Assembly: GCA_000310025.1 (NCBI GenBank)
Contig: FN649744.1
Coordinates: 766,731-830,730 of the forward strand
DNA from: Ectocarpus siliculosus
Taxonomy: Eukaryota; Sar; Phaeophyceae; Ectocarpales; Ectocarpaceae
Direction: 5' to 3'
DNA: 64,000 nucleotides
Numbering within the stretch: position 1 is the stretch's first letter; every line of letters begins with the position of its first letter. The notes beneath the pieces are model-generated. The model was not told where the DNA came from, ran no database searches, and saw only the letters and a list, made by a program, of their open reading frames with translations. A program made the translations under genes and the position numbers. Below are positions 37,001 through 49,828 of the stretch, one piece after another.

Positions 37001-39884
37001 TGCCACTCCTGTGTTCACTCCAAGAATTCCGGGAACCCTTGGTCATATCCCTTGTGTCCTTGGGTTGAACGATGACGTGCGCTTTACTTGCATTTGTTGT
37101 GTATCCGTCAACCAGGGAAAGCGTGTTGACATTCCTGCTGAAGGACAGCCTCGGGGGGAACTCCCACACTACCATGATCGCCACCATCCGGTAAGGGTTG
37201 GCTGTTTACTCCTTCTTGAAGATACCAGATCCCGTTTACAGTGGGAGTTTAGCTGTTCACGCTAGATGAAGCAAGAAATGACTATGAATTATGGATACCT
37301 CTAGAAGTTTTTCGTGCATTGTTCTGTAAAGGTCTTGCTCATGCTTCCTTTCCTTTCTATCCACACCGACACTTCTTGTGCTAAATGTTGGTGGATAAAT
37401 ACATTTCCATTCCATTCCTTTGTTAAGCCACCCTCTAAGGAAGCCGTCTGGCTTGTTTGACAAGACTACATGGTGCGTATGTCTTAGGATGTTCTTTCTT
37501 GACTTAGTGCACTAGGAAAATAACATCTATCAGCATATCATTGGCTTCAGACAGTCTGCTAAGACAATCGCAAGAAGACTAGGTGTGCGCAAGTACCCGA
37601 CAAATCGATAGCGATAGTCCCACGCTGTAATTTTCCCTCCTCAGGAGCATTTGCTCAACAGCCCAGTTGACACCGTGTACACCTCACGGGTCTTGTATGA
37701 GCGAGTACACCCGGTCATTGTATTACACAGACGTTAGATGCAATTTCAAAAGGACTCACGTGCGTTTCTCCAATAGCACAATGTTCACGGCGTCATTTGT
37801 TTTGTGTCGGAATTTTCCAGCTTTCCTGTACCGAAACGCATGGTCGTTCTATTTGTTTCCTGATGAATCCTATGCATACATCACTGTACCAATACTGCCG
37901 TCGCCTTTTCCCTCCCCGTTGACAACAAGCGCTTCCTTTCGATTTTGAAGTACAGCAATGTGTCTACATATTACGGAGCACATGTAATCATTTTACCCGT
38001 TGGTTGATTGTCGTTTTGTCTTTACTCGTGCAAACACAACAACCGTAAGGCCCGGTGTCCGGTTCCTGGAAGAGACCATGTCGACGCTGCGGTACGCAGA
38101 CCAGGCCAAGAGCATTGTAAACTCCGTCAAGGTTAACGAGGATCCGTTCGCTCGAACCGTCCGCCGCCTCCAGGAGGAGGTGAGAGAGGTCGACACGATG
38201 AGACCGCCAAAAACAGCCCATGTGCACTTGAAACGGTGTACAAGTGTGTTACGTGCTCTACACACCTGCTACGTTCTATACGCGCCGCATAGAGAGACTC
38301 TGGAAAACCTTAGTTAGTTGTCGTCGTGGCGTGGACAAGTACCGTTGACGTTTGTATGTATTCTGCTCTGGGGTATTGTAGTTTCCCCCCTGCTTAGGCT
38401 AAACATGAATTGTTTTAGAAGGCGCTTGTTCGTAAGCACTTTTGAGGGAAGAACGGCAACACGTTTCTCGCGAAAAATGTATTCCTATGTGTCGACCCAA
38501 AAATCGCACAACGGTATGGTCGAGTTTGTTGTGTTCTTCTGTCACGTTTTCTGACATGACGTGCGGTACTTCATGCCATAAAGACCCTGGGTCTACTTGT
38601 AGACACCCTACGAGGCGGTTGCCATTTCCGAGATCGTAGCGTGATTCTTCCTGACCTTCTCAAACACGAGCCAAGGCATGTGTTACGACAGAGAGTCAGC
38701 TTTGTGCTGAAGATGAACGCAATTTGCTAAAAATGGATGAAGGAAATGCTGCTCTAGTCGTGTGGAAATTTGAGCACAGGATGTGGCGAGATGTATTGGA
38801 ACGTAATATTTTCCACGCGCTCCTGCTTCTCGCTTTCGGATGGCCTCAGTTACACCCTCTACGTCCAGATGAACACATTGACTAGTTAAAATGCCAGTGC
38901 CATAGACGGCGTTCGAGAGAAGAAGTGATTCAATTAACAGAATTGGTTGAAAAATGGCCAATCAATTTGTTGTTCTTACAACCCCCCCCCCTCCTTGTGT
39001 TCGCGAGAAGAACCCTCGGACGACGTCACCCTCGCTAAGGATTATTGGTGTTGTCGAGGAGCACTAGTTTTCATGCAGCACATTCTGTGCCATGTTTTCT
39101 AGACTTTCTCGCAGCTAACGGGTGTGCGTGGGTAGGACGTGGCCAACCGCTCTCCACTGATTCTCGTCGCGACTTAAAAAACGCTCTGCCTCGTTTTGAT
39201 TCGCTCAGATTTCCGCCCTGAAGCGAGAGCTGGCGTCATCTCGCCGACGGGAATCGCTCGCTCGGGCCCAGGCCGACGGTCTAAAGCGGGAGGTATGATA
39301 CACCATTATGCAACATGAACGATGATGAGAACCCGTTGACGTTTTCTTCTACTTGTGTGTGGAGTCTTAGCACTATGTTTCTTTCGCTATCGTTGTGGCA
39401 GCACGGATTCCTGGCGCAGCCCACCAGCAACAAAAGTTAAAGGGCTAGTCTAGGAGGCTGTTTCTTGCAAGCACGTTTCGCGAGCTCGCGTTTCCGCCCG
39501 CAGGTACGTTGGAAGCACTGCCCAAGACATGTATAAATATCATATCACGATCACGATCACGTGCGACTACGCAAGGAACATCGTCTCTCGCTAGCTCGCT
39601 TTCCATACGAATACTGAGTATCACCTGTGATACTGGCAAAAAAACATTGCAGCTACGGAGAATACGCTTCGAGCCATAGCACATTGCTCTTTCTCGTTGC
39701 GTTGTTTGCATGATGAATGACTTGGTTACACCGCTCTCCTCTCCGCTCTCCTTCTTTCCTGTGGTACTTCAAACGTGACCAATGATGATGTTGTTAGATC
39801 GATCTCCTGCAAGTGGTGGACGCAACTCTGATCGCGAGCATCAAGCGCCACGACAACAACACCGGCCATGGTGTCACGAGCAAG
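28094..39884 (+). CDS. Kinesin motor, kinesin-3-like (motor and neck)
   Basis: Microtubule motor ATPase. Exons: 28094-28251, 30393-30622, 31590-32361, 32748-32826, 33908-34135, 35013-35156, 36153-36652, 37116-37190, 38050-38179, 39209-39292, 39798-39884; every junction keeps phase (829 codons). Motifs in order: [11 protein letters not shown], the P-loop [46 protein letters not shown], switch [16 protein letters not shown], switch [16 protein letters not shown] with [41 protein letters not shown], and [22 protein letters not shown](Y/F)VEG and YR(D/E)SVLT(W/F)LL are kinesin-3 hallmarks. About 155 Ser/Thr/Asn-rich residues are inserted in loop 5 (after TMMG), and about 165 Arg/Ser/Pro/Gly-rich residues in loop 12 (before VPYRES). 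The donor at 32826 reads AAG|GCAAGA, a GC-AG intron. The start codon exon upstream of 28094 was not found. The neck is followed by alpha-helical [17 protein letters not shown] and [16 protein letters not shown]. The protein probably continues into the 43778-48055 exons. No FHA domain was seen. Confidence 0.93.
28252..30392 (+). other. Kinesin intron 1 (2.1 kb)
   Basis: Bounded by GTGCGT and a TAG acceptor. No repeat, RNA gene or coding motif was recognised in it. A short minus-strand frame at 29379-29609 has no family signature. Confidence 0.7.
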
Positions 39885-41276
39885 GTACTGAATGGCTTTT
39901 TTCTTACCGTTTCCCGATACCCGTCACTTTACGGCGGCAAACGTATACCGGTATGTACTACGGTGCAAGTACCGACGGACGCCTTTATTTGTTTGATATG
40001 ACATGCAGTTTCAGCTGATTGGGTGCAAACATCGAAAGTTGAAAAAAGCTAGCTGGACATCCAAGATATTCAGGTTGACACGCGCACGCACTGATGTCTT
40101 TTCTTTGGCCAGCCGGTTGGCGCTATCGATGCTGATTAAAGAAACAAACACTTCCTTTTCAATGACAACTCAATGATCAACCGGTTGGCGCGGTCGGCGC
40201 AAACTAAGAATCGCAAGCACATATACGTTACGCTACAGTCGCAGGAGAAGTAAGTACCGCAGCAGGAACGCGACATGTGGGTCTTGAGTCTTCCTTTTTC
40301 ACAAGTAATTTCAACCGGGAGACTGACTCGTAAACTCCTCCGCGCGCCCCTCCACCGTCGGAGCTCGTTGCCGAGAAAAAGCGTGGTCGTTTCTACGTAT
40401 TCCACGGCAAAAATTGGTTCATAGTTGGTCGGCGGGTTAGCGCGGGTGAATGCTACTTAACTGAACACTACGGCCACACGTCAGTTGGTAACCTCCCAAC
40501 CTTCTGACGCTTGGGACGCGGGTTTGAATCTGGACACCGTCACACGAACTGACATTTTCCTCTCAATTTACCCGCGAACGGTATGGGACGCGATTAATCA
40601 GTTCAGTACAACCGCAACAAATGTTCCACTTCACGATCGATGGGGGAAAGGAAGGCTGACTCCTTCTCGCTAGATTATGACAAGCACCGCAAGGGAATGC
40701 AGGACAAATCAAATTCTGGGGAACCTTCCTGCGTGACCCTGGTTGGTGCGTCCAGACAGTGTGACATAATATCCGATAAAATGTGAAGATCAACGCCCAG
40801 AATGAATGGAACTGACAGCAGTCGCACGAACACGCAAACACCGATGACCGGGGCAATATTATTTCAATGCGAAGAAATATCATGACCGCAACACGCGGAT
40901 GAAAGCTTGGCGGGGAAATACGGCACACACATGTTTATGGTGTATCTCGCAGTTCGGCATCAGGTTGTCCAGAATTCTGACGACACCAGCACCATTTGTT
41001 CCCGTTTGTTGGATATCTTTCTTTCAATCTTTTTTATTGGAGTTAGACTCGAGTCTGAAACACGCTGCCCCCGCCGCCATGTACCTAAGCTTGCTTGCGT
41101 ATTTACTTCCTCTTCGTAGGGAGGATTTATTTTTTTCGAAGAGAATCGTTTTATATTTTAGAAGTGCGTCGATACCCAATTTTGGGTACAAGTATTAATT
41201 GGCCTGTGACCAGAAGGCGTCCGTGTCAGTTGGAGTCGTTATGGATCTAAATAATAGTACTGAGCAGAGAGCGGTA

Positions 41277-41277
41277 G

Positions 41278-41343
<66 letters not shown>
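41277..41343. repeat. (GAC)n microsatellite, about 22 units
   Basis: An uninterrupted GAC run. One plus-strand frame reads it as poly-Arg, which I treat as non-coding. Confidence 0.97.
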
Positions 41344-41345
<2 letters not shown>

Positions 41346-41807
41346 GCGGCGGTTTTTCCGTGCAGACACAACACTGTGTGATGAGAACGCGTAGCTATCC
41401 CTGAAGACCCTGATGATGACTCACTTTGTTCTTGTTCTCTTTCTTGTTATCTCTCAACACAGCAGCACTTGCTGTTCCTAGCTCCGTAGATAGACTGACT
41501 GAACGGAAGGGGGCGCGGGCCGCTCCTTGCTGAGAGGGGGGATGCTATGGAAATATCTCCTGTTTAGCAATAATCCAAAGGAGTTGCAGTTCCCGCCAGA
41601 TCTACATATAATCTCGCCGAGAACTGCCGTTAAGATCCTTGTACTCAAATCCCATAACAACTGGTATTATTGTATGTGATCGGCGTCCAGCGACTACTAT
41701 GCTGTACGATATATTACCAGTTTCCGCGGTTGGAAGTGGCAAATTAAGTAAAATGGAAATAATAAGAAACGGAAACAACAGGAACGAAAGAAAGAGCAAA
41801 GAAATAA

Positions 41808-41993
41808 ACAGGGGAGATGTCCCTATATATATGCTGTCTGGGAAATCGTAGCCTTACAGGTAGCTTTTTCTGACGCTATGAATTCATTGCTAATCTGTCT
41901 CTGACTCTTTTCTATGATAGAGATGGATTCGTTGTGTCATATTAAGAAAAAAAAAAAAAGGAACAACAAGGAAAAAGAAAAAAAAGAAAAAGG
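41808..41993 (+). repeat. A-tailed short interspersed repeat, copy 2
   Basis: Same sequence as copy 1, from GGGGAGATGTCCCTATAT through GACGCTATGAATTCATTGCT to a 50-bp A-rich tail. The tail ends 18 bp from the 3' end of the tRNA-Ser gene. Confidence 0.85.
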
Positions 41994-42010
41994 ATAGAGG
42001 ATAAAAATTA

Positions 42011-42092
42011 CGTCGACGAAGAGATTCGAACTCTCGCGGGCACAGCCCAACGGCTTAGCAGGCCGTCACCTTAACCACTCGGCCACGTCGAC
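42011..42092 (-). tRNA. trnS-GCU: tRNA-Ser (anticodon GCU)
   Basis: 82 nt on the minus strand. The acceptor stem GTCGACG pairs perfectly with CGTCGAC, followed by discriminator G. The A-box region reads TGGCCGAGTGGTTAAGG. The anticodon stem ACGGC/GCCGT encloses CTGCTAA, giving anticodon GCT. A class II variable arm (GGGC-TGT-GCCC) and the B box GTTCGAATC are present. The 3' flank is TAATTTTTATCC, a Pol III T-run terminator. There is no intron and no encoded CCA. It decodes AGC/AGU. Confidence 0.97.
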
Positions 42093-43777
42093 TTGTTGAC
42101 ACGTATAAATATTTTGTCTTTCTATACATAAAATATGAACGCGTCCCGAAATGCCTTGCATTTGGACATGCAGCTGCGTACAGTGTGCAAGCACTGGTGT
42201 GCAGTACATAGACTGTACTGCTATAGTGCTAGTACTTCTGCGGATGCATGCTTCTAAAACCTTCATCTCGTGCAGGTGACTTGTCACTCTTGCACTTGGA
42301 GCCAGCAGCAGTGGTGAATGAAATGCCAGACTACGTATGCATAGTCTACAGCACTACATACCTACACGGGACCCAATACCTGACTAATGTCGTGTGCTGT
42401 GTAGGGCGGTCTCGATAATGCGCGGTATCATCCGTTCGTAGTTCAAGCTTGTCGGCCTCGAGTGCGGGGCCCTAACGCTATAACCCCGCGTCTTGCAGAA
42501 TTGCTGTACTGCTGCTGTGCTGTATGATGTTCCACAATTTGGTCCGCTGCAAAAAACTTGCTCTCTTCTTCGAGGCCCCGCACAATCCGAATCATCCTGG
42601 ATCCATGTGCTGTTAACGACGGAAACCGGACACACACTTGCGGAGACGTCACGCACAAAGCTGGGGTGGGGTCGGGGTGATGGGGGATAGCATGGGTGAA
42701 TATCAAAGTCGCGCGTTGCAGTAGGCACGAACGGGGTCGGTCGTTGTGTGCACTACTGCTGTAGTACGCATAACTGCATTTGTATTTACATGTACAACCA
42801 AGTGCACGACCCCACGACATGGCAAAACCTACCGCTATGCAAAGACTATGCCCGTAGCCCGTGTAGTCTAATCATGCAGCAATACGATATCAATCAGATT
42901 CACCTCCTTCTCGTGTGCTGCTGCTGGGCCATACGCGAACACTTGCAATGTACAGGGAAAACGCACTTTGCAACTGTACAGTATGTACAGTCCGCACGAC
43001 CTCTCAGTACTGCAGCACAATCATGCCAGTTGCATAGGGTTCTTCGCAAATAGGGTTCTTCGCGAAACAATCCTTGTTTCATTCAGTGTCGATTCTGACC
43101 ACGTACATGAACGACATTGGGTGTAGGGGTTCACCCCTGAGCTGTTTGCATATGAAAATTATTTTCGCGGCGGCCTGAGGCTCAGTAATTTCCCTAACCG
43201 CGGGCCGTGCGTGTTGTCTCCCGGCGCTGGCCGACCTCACCGTCCGCTCGAGGCGAGAGATGGCACTGACATTAGAGTAGGTGCAATTTTTCTCTCTACC
43301 GCCATGTGTCCAACATCTCACATCGCCATCGGGGAAGGTCGGGTCGGGGCAGCGTTGTCCCTGGACATCCCTGTTGTGACCTTGTACAAATGCCTCCACA
43401 ATTGTCTTCTACAGTAGAGAGAGGTTGCTGTGGTGTTTTCTTCCGGTGACAGCTGCAGCAGTGGCGACGGTTTGCGCGGTGTGCTAGATACATACGTGTT
43501 GTGTGATAACATACCAATATTCCCCATCCCTCTCGTTTATTATAGCGAATGCACCTTTTGCGTTCGGCACGCGGATTGAGGTTGGTGAGCCCTCTCGACG
43601 AGGTCCGTTTTTCCTTTCTTTCCTGGTCGACGGCAAGCCAACTCGTAGTGGGAACGCCTTTTTGAAGCGTTTTCAGCACTTCCCAAAGTATCTCTAAATT
43701 TCGTCCTCCCTATCCCCCGACCCCCCACCTCCCCCGTTCACCGATTCGACTCGAAACACACTCACACAACAACTTAG

Positions 43778-46700
43778 GTGCCCCAGAGCCTCGAAGGTTG
43801 CGGTGAGCCACGCAACAACAACAGCATCGATGGTCGAGACGGCAACATAGGCATCGACAGCACCTTTGGCGATGTGACTCCACAGTTAACACCATTGCCG
43901 CCCCCAGATGGTGCTGGAGAACCAAGATTCGAAGAAGAAGAAGAAAATGCCTCGCCCGCTTCGACCCTCTCAAACTCCAACAATGAAGGAGCATCAGAAG
44001 AAGTACAAACAGGGAATGTTGGCGGGACGATCGGTATTCCGCGGGAAGGCGACGACGAGGGCAAGGCGGTCTGGGCCAACAGGAATAGTAATGAGACGGA
44101 CGAGGCCTCACCAACGCCAGGAGTGAAAATGCTTCGCAATGGTCAAGGAGGCGCCTTTGCGCCAGCCGGCGGGGAAGAGGGCGGGGAGGGGGAACGGGGA
44201 GGGGAACGTGCGGATGGAGGCGAGTGTAACGAAGAAGCAACAAAGCTAGGGGTTGGGGTTGTACAAGAAGAAGAAGAACACGACACCGGCAGTGGCGGCG
44301 GTGGTTTGGAGGGGCGCGTAGGAGAAAATGAGCGTACTTCTGAGACGGTTGAGAATGCGGACCCTCGCCTTGTCGAGGGCCATCCGAGGAGTGGTCTGGA
44401 AACAAACCCCGGAAGCAACAGTAGTGACGTCGCTGACAATTGCGCCACCGCCGCTGATGCTGCTACCGTCACGAGCATGGAACGAATGGCAAGCGAGGGA
44501 CGGCGGGTGAACGACATGGAGCAGGGCACGAGCATTACCGAACGGGACAAAATGAACGGTATCAATGCCGAACAAAAAGGGGAACAGGATGTTGATATTC
44601 GCGATGGTGAAACATCATCGCTGGTAGATTTGAACCACCGGCCTGGGTCAATGGTGACCGACACGGCGGTGGGGGAGGGAGATGGCAACCAATATGATTC
44701 GCGTAGTGATCCTGACGGCAGAGTACCAGGAGCGCAACCGAGTAGCTGCCCGAACGTTGAAGCGGCGGAGGCTGAGAAAGACATGTCGCCAGAGCGACAA
44801 CGGAAAAATGATCCCGAAGAAGGTACCGTCAGAGTCCTCAGTGACTATACTGATGCCGTTGGCGATGTTATCGATGCAGTTGCTACGAGCAAGGAAGCAG
44901 GCGAACGTGCGAACGATGATCACCAGGGCCGCGACACATTTAAACCGAGTCTCGGCGATAAAGACGGCACAAATGACGAGGTGTCTTCGAGGATAGGAAA
45001 CGACGGCGGTGCGCGGCTACCGATGGTACTTGACCTAGACAAGGCGGTGGCGGTTGGGGGTGAGGGGCAAGTCGAAGAGAGCGGGAAATATGGGGTGATG
45101 TCGGTGTGGTCCAATTTCGGTGCCAGCGACAATAGGACTACGATGGTGGCTCTCCTGGCGGTGGTATTGCTGCTTGACCCCAAGAAAGCGGGCAGATTCT
45201 TCGATGAGATCCTCCGACAGCACAATGTACGCGGGAGTGCTGACAGTACCACGAGTACAACCGCTGATGTCAACAGTGCTAACGACAGCGGAGAATGGGC
45301 GCCCGACAAGAGGACTGATTCCGCCACCGCAGAGAAAACCGGTGCCGGCGCCCAGGTTGCTTCGTCTACTGCTGCTGCTGCTGCTGCTGCTGCTTCGTTC
45401 GTTGCTACCACTGCAGCAGACTATGCCGCTCGCCACGCAGCCGCTGTCAGTGTCGGCGAGATGCAGAGCCAGGCGGACTTCATCAGGGGAGACGACATTG
45501 AGGTTGATAACTCGCAGGAGGTGCACCAGGGAGAGCGGCCACCCGCCGCCGGCCATGGCATAGAAACGGCCCAGCCAGGTGTCATCACATCGCCGCTTTC
45601 ACTCCCTTCGGAAATGACACCTGCTGCGCCCGATGGGTTACTGCCCGATTCCCGCAGCGGAGGGCCAGGGAGAGTCGAAGAGAAGAAGGACCGTCCTCAC
45701 CAGGGTACGGCAAGGCAAGGTGGGAACACAAGGAACGGCGACGGCCCCACGACCAACACCCGACACTCAAGATTAAGGCGGAAGACGACGAGCGACGTAA
45801 TCGGTGGAATTGAAAAGTTGGAGACTGCGGAGGAGCTCAAAGATCAGACGTTTGGACATTTTCAGCATACCCGGTTATTTGTGAGTATTCATTGACTTTG
45901 TCGGCACAGTATTAGGAGTCGCCGTTGAGAACCTCATTGCTGGTTGTGCTTGGAGGTTTCGCATCGCGCGAAAAACTCAAGATCATCGGTCATTGCACGC
46001 TAACCGCACCCTTTTGTTCTCTTCTTGCCTCCCATTTCTAGTGCCCTTCTGTGCTCTATCTTGGTGCGTTGCAATGGCCAACTTGGTGTTGCTACGCATC
46101 TAACAATTGTGTGGTGATGTTCCATCCTTTAGCACAAAGCGCATAGTTGTAGTGGACAAAAGCTTGGTTCCTCAAGCCAGTACCACCGAGTCGGAATTCG
46201 AACGGCTTTCCGTCAACGCTTTCGTTTTTCTTCTCGCCTCTCCTTGAAGACACAACCTATTATTTCTCCGCAAAATACAAACGAACAGGAAACCAGTGGC
46301 TTCTTGTTGGGGCAGTCGTGGCCGCCGCTGCCTACACCGCCCCCACCCGCCCCTTCAATGGCCACCCCTACCACCTCTACGGACATAAATGCTGACGAAA
46401 ACAACGAAGAATGGTGCAGACGGTGGTATATCTTGCAACGCGGCAAGCTCACGGCCTTTTCTGGATGGGGAGGGAACCACACGTGCGTGGGAAAGATGGC
46501 GCTCAAGGGCTGTTCCGTCGAGGACGCACCCGAGAAGGTTCCGGAGGGGGCGCCATTCGCGTTTCGCGTGAGGGCGCAGCAGTGGTGAGATTGCTGCTTG
46601 CGAGCGTCTTGGTTCGAGCAAACTCGTTTATTCCTCGTGATATGCTCTTTGCTCTCGTGCCCGAGAGTGTGGCTTGGTGGTAGTGGTGGTGGTGGTGGTG

Positions 46701-48055
46701 TGGGTGATGGTTTTGATGTCAGAAAGTGCGGTTGGATATTTCATCACCCAGTGTATCTTTCATAGGGCACACCACAGTTCTCCGATGAATTCTGATAGTG
46801 AGATAGGTGTTGATGGAGTCATTGATGAAGAACTAGCAGAACACGCCGTGGAGGTATGTTGGTGTTCTCGATGTTCCCAGTTTTGTAGGCCCTACAGCTG
46901 CTATACCGTGCCAATACCACAATCAAGGACGCTTATGCGGTAGAGGCAAAACAACGCCCGTGCCTCCTTTCCGACATGCCTCGCTACTCACAATGGCCAT
47001 GACGATGCGCAAGAGTGCACTGACTATACTCCGAGCCACCCTGTATCTGTACCGTACAGCGCCACCCTGTGCGCCCAACCGCTTGCGGTGAGCGGTGACC
47101 AATACCTTCTTGCACGCCGCGACGCTGAAACGCTTAACGTGGATTTTTTCATGCAGCCCTCGAAACGATGACAACCCCGGGGCTTCATGGACACTGCAAG
47201 CCAGCACTCGACAAGAGAAGTCCAGGTAAAGTGCAGATCTACGTCAGTTTGTACGCGAGCGTTGCTCCGGGTGGTGGTTGGCAACAATTACACGGAGTCA
47301 TCTACTACGAGCTTGGCCCGTTCAGTGCAAAGTTTTGTCGTGGCGAAAAAGAGGTATTACGGCTTCTCGACCCAGCTCCTGTAACCAACCCCTCTCCTTA
47401 GTGCGCAGGTATATCCCCGCACTCGGAACTGCTGTCCGAGGAGCACGCGTGACGGTAGCCAAATCGAAACATACAAGTTGTGACATGTATGCATACGCCA
47501 GAACAAGAATATTTTTTTCCCTGCCCGTTCTACCCGCCGTTCCCACCCACGACCCATCGAAGGTGGATGAACGCCATCCGCGGAGCCGCAGACCGGGAAA
47601 TGGACGACGTTTCGCCCCCGGGCTCTCCCCTAAACGCAGATGATACAAGTTTTGTTGACGCTGACTCTGGAATAAGCGGGGGGGGCTACGGGAAGGAGGG
47701 AGACGCAAGCAACTCCAGCTCCGGTGCCGAGCAGCACCGTGTTCTGGACATGCTCCGGATGTCGGCTGCCGCACAGCGAGGTTTTCAAGAGAGCGACAGC
47801 GACAGCGGCGACAGCAGAAACAGTGCTTCTAAATCGGCCGGGAAGGGAGTTGATGGAAAGGCAAGCGCGACAAGGGGATCAGAGAAACGCGCTGCTGGTG
47901 GCGTAGGCTTGACTGACGGTGGAGGAGAATTGGAGTTGCAGTCATCGATGGGATTGGTGGACGCTCCGGTGGAGGACGCCGAAGCGGCATCTGTCAGAGA
48001 ACGCAGCGAGGAATGGGGGCAGGAGGGACGGTCTAAATCATGTGTCTTTCAGTAG
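43778..48055 (+). CDS. Acidic region plus PH domain; probable C-terminal part of the kinesin
   Basis: Exons 43778-45880, 46133-46584, 47157-47225 and 47563-48055 (TAG at 48053) join in phase (1,039 codons including stop). The first is a 2.1-kb exon rich in Glu, Asp, Gly, Ser and Asn with no recognised fold, so probably disordered; it has a poly-Ala run near 45370 and a more ordered end (GGIEKLETAEELKDQTFGHF). A pleckstrin-homology domain follows: SGFLLGQSW, EEWCRRWYILQRGKLTAFSG, GKMALKGCSVEDAP, PFAFRVRAQQ, then SWTLQASTRQEKSRWMNAIRG, the last containing the invariant C-terminal helix Trp. PH domains bind phosphoinositides or proteins. A low-complexity Ser/Glu tail ends the protein. It begins at an acceptor, not an ATG, so an upstream exon is required; the kinesin (last exon phase 0) is the natural partner, and kinesin-3 motors often end in a PH domain. 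It could instead be a separate gene. The 5' border at 46133 is the least certain. Confidence 0.78.
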
Positions 48056-49828
48056 AACATGACGCGGACAGACGTGGGTATCACAAGTTTTGTCGATAGG
48101 GTCATCATTGGAGACATCGTGCTGAAGACATGCGGAAAAAAAAAAGTACGTCAATCTCCATTTCGCTTCCTGGTGAAAACTTCGTGTCTTCCTACCAGTA
48201 CGACAAACCAGTCCTGTGCATGATTGTTTGAGCATGCCCGACATGTCTAAAAGCCATCCAAACGTTTGACGATGTTGTCAGAAGATATATGTCACTATCA
48301 TGCGTAGGGTTTCGTTGACAGAACCGTTTGGTTGACTCATGGCCTACGAATTGCAATGTCAGCACGTGACGTCGGCAGGACTAGTTCAAGCTCTTGGCAC
48401 CATAAACGTGGTGTCTCCTCACCCTCGCGAGACGATGGCAGTCAAACGATCACAAGACGATCGGCGGGTGCTACGTTCATTATTAGTACCAAATCGGGTT
48501 CTGTTTGGTAGGCAGACGGTTTTGGACCTGCTTTACATAGGACCAAAAGTACATGAATTTGGTAGCTGCCCTGAAAGATGGCATCCGAAGACGACACTGG
48601 TTAGCTTCCAACGGGATAGGACCATGATTCCTTCAGGGCGTCCGCGTCTCGATGATCAGGATTTGGTATGGTCACTAACGGCATACGGGTTGTTAGCAGA
48701 GGTTCGTCCGCATGGAGCGGACATCCTCGGCGTGTGGGGATGTTTCGGGTGTTGTTGTGGATCCACAACACGTTTCTCTTGTATGATCGCCAGTGGGCGG
48801 GATGGAGATCTCCTTTTGTTCCTGGTATTGTTCAGTACGACGCAACTCAAACAAATTGCATTGGATTGATCGACGTGTGAAGTGATTCCGTTCCTGTCCA
48901 CTACAGCAGCAGCAGTAGCTGTAGTAGCTGCTGGGCAGATGCGTTTGAGCTTCATTCAAGGATGAGTGTACAATACAGTTGCGAGGAGTTCTTCGATTGC
49001 CGTTGTGTCCTGGGATGTATCTGGACATGATATTCTAAAGAGAGATTGTTCTAGCACACACACTGAGACACTGAAAAGTGTGTGGGAGGATTATTTGGTC
49101 GCTTTCCGTGGGGGCGACACCACATTTTTGATATGCTTTGGTAAAATAGGTACTGTATACGTAGTACTTGAAGTAGTGTCTTTGCGACCCCAAGAGGAGC
49201 TATTTTCGGGAATTCGGTGTGTTCGGCAAGTGATTTCCGTGTCCTACTTGGGAGTGGTGCTAGCGACTTCGTGTATGTATTCTCGTGTTGTTCCGTAAAC
49301 TGTTCACGTGCGATCATGTGTTGTCTACATACAACCAACCGAGGAGGCAGTGATTTTGCGCCGCTGGGTAAGAATTCTTCATCTCACGATACGAAACACA
49401 GGCTGTTGTGTCTGTAACCGTGTTCGTGCGTGGCATATCGGCGGGCGTTTTTTACTCTTTCTCACCTTCTCCCCGTTTGTGCTGTTCTGCCAAAAAAGAA
49501 AGGCAGACCTTATAATAATATGGAAGGATGGAGTACAAAGTACTTTTTCCCCCGAGAGCTAGGAGCGAACTTGAAATCACGTCTTATCCACCATTTTTTG
49601 TGGCCTGAACCGTAAAATGCACGAATATGCTCGAAATGTGGACACATATGCTCCTTTCTGGTACAAGATATGCTCGAGCATTGCTCTTTCCGGAATAAAT
49701 CGATTTGGACGATTGACCACACAGTCCCGTGAATGACCTAGAACATAAATGAAAATGTATGATTCCCACATTCCCAACATCTAGGGTAAAAGGATTTTAT
49801 TTCAACGACCATTCGGAGGCTACCGTAT

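Larger units (their letters stand above)
39885..43777 (+). other. 3.9-kb interval between kinesin neck and acidic exon
   Basis: Probably a long intron. The donor after 39884 (AAG|GTACTG) and the acceptor before 43778 (TTAG) are both phase 0. It contains a GAC microsatellite, copy 2 of the A-tailed repeat, the tRNA-Ser gene on the opposite strand, and TACTGCTGTA at 42754. A frame at 40179-40252 (INRLARSAQTKNRKHIYV) ends at a GTAAGT donor and could be a missed neck exon, but its acceptor is unclear. Confidence 0.45.

Noticed and set aside
41199-41381. Poly-Arg open frame
   Set aside because: Direct translation of a GAC/CGA microsatellite in an intron or intergenic region.
43710-45556. Several long minus-strand frames
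   Set aside because: Shadows of the acidic plus-strand exon, whose GC-rich codon bias keeps other frames open.
46787-46854. Possible exon SPMNSDSEIGVDGVIDEELAEHAVE with good splice borders
   Set aside because: Joining 46584 directly to 47157 keeps phase and gives a continuous PH domain; including this piece breaks the phase into 47157. It could be an alternative exon.
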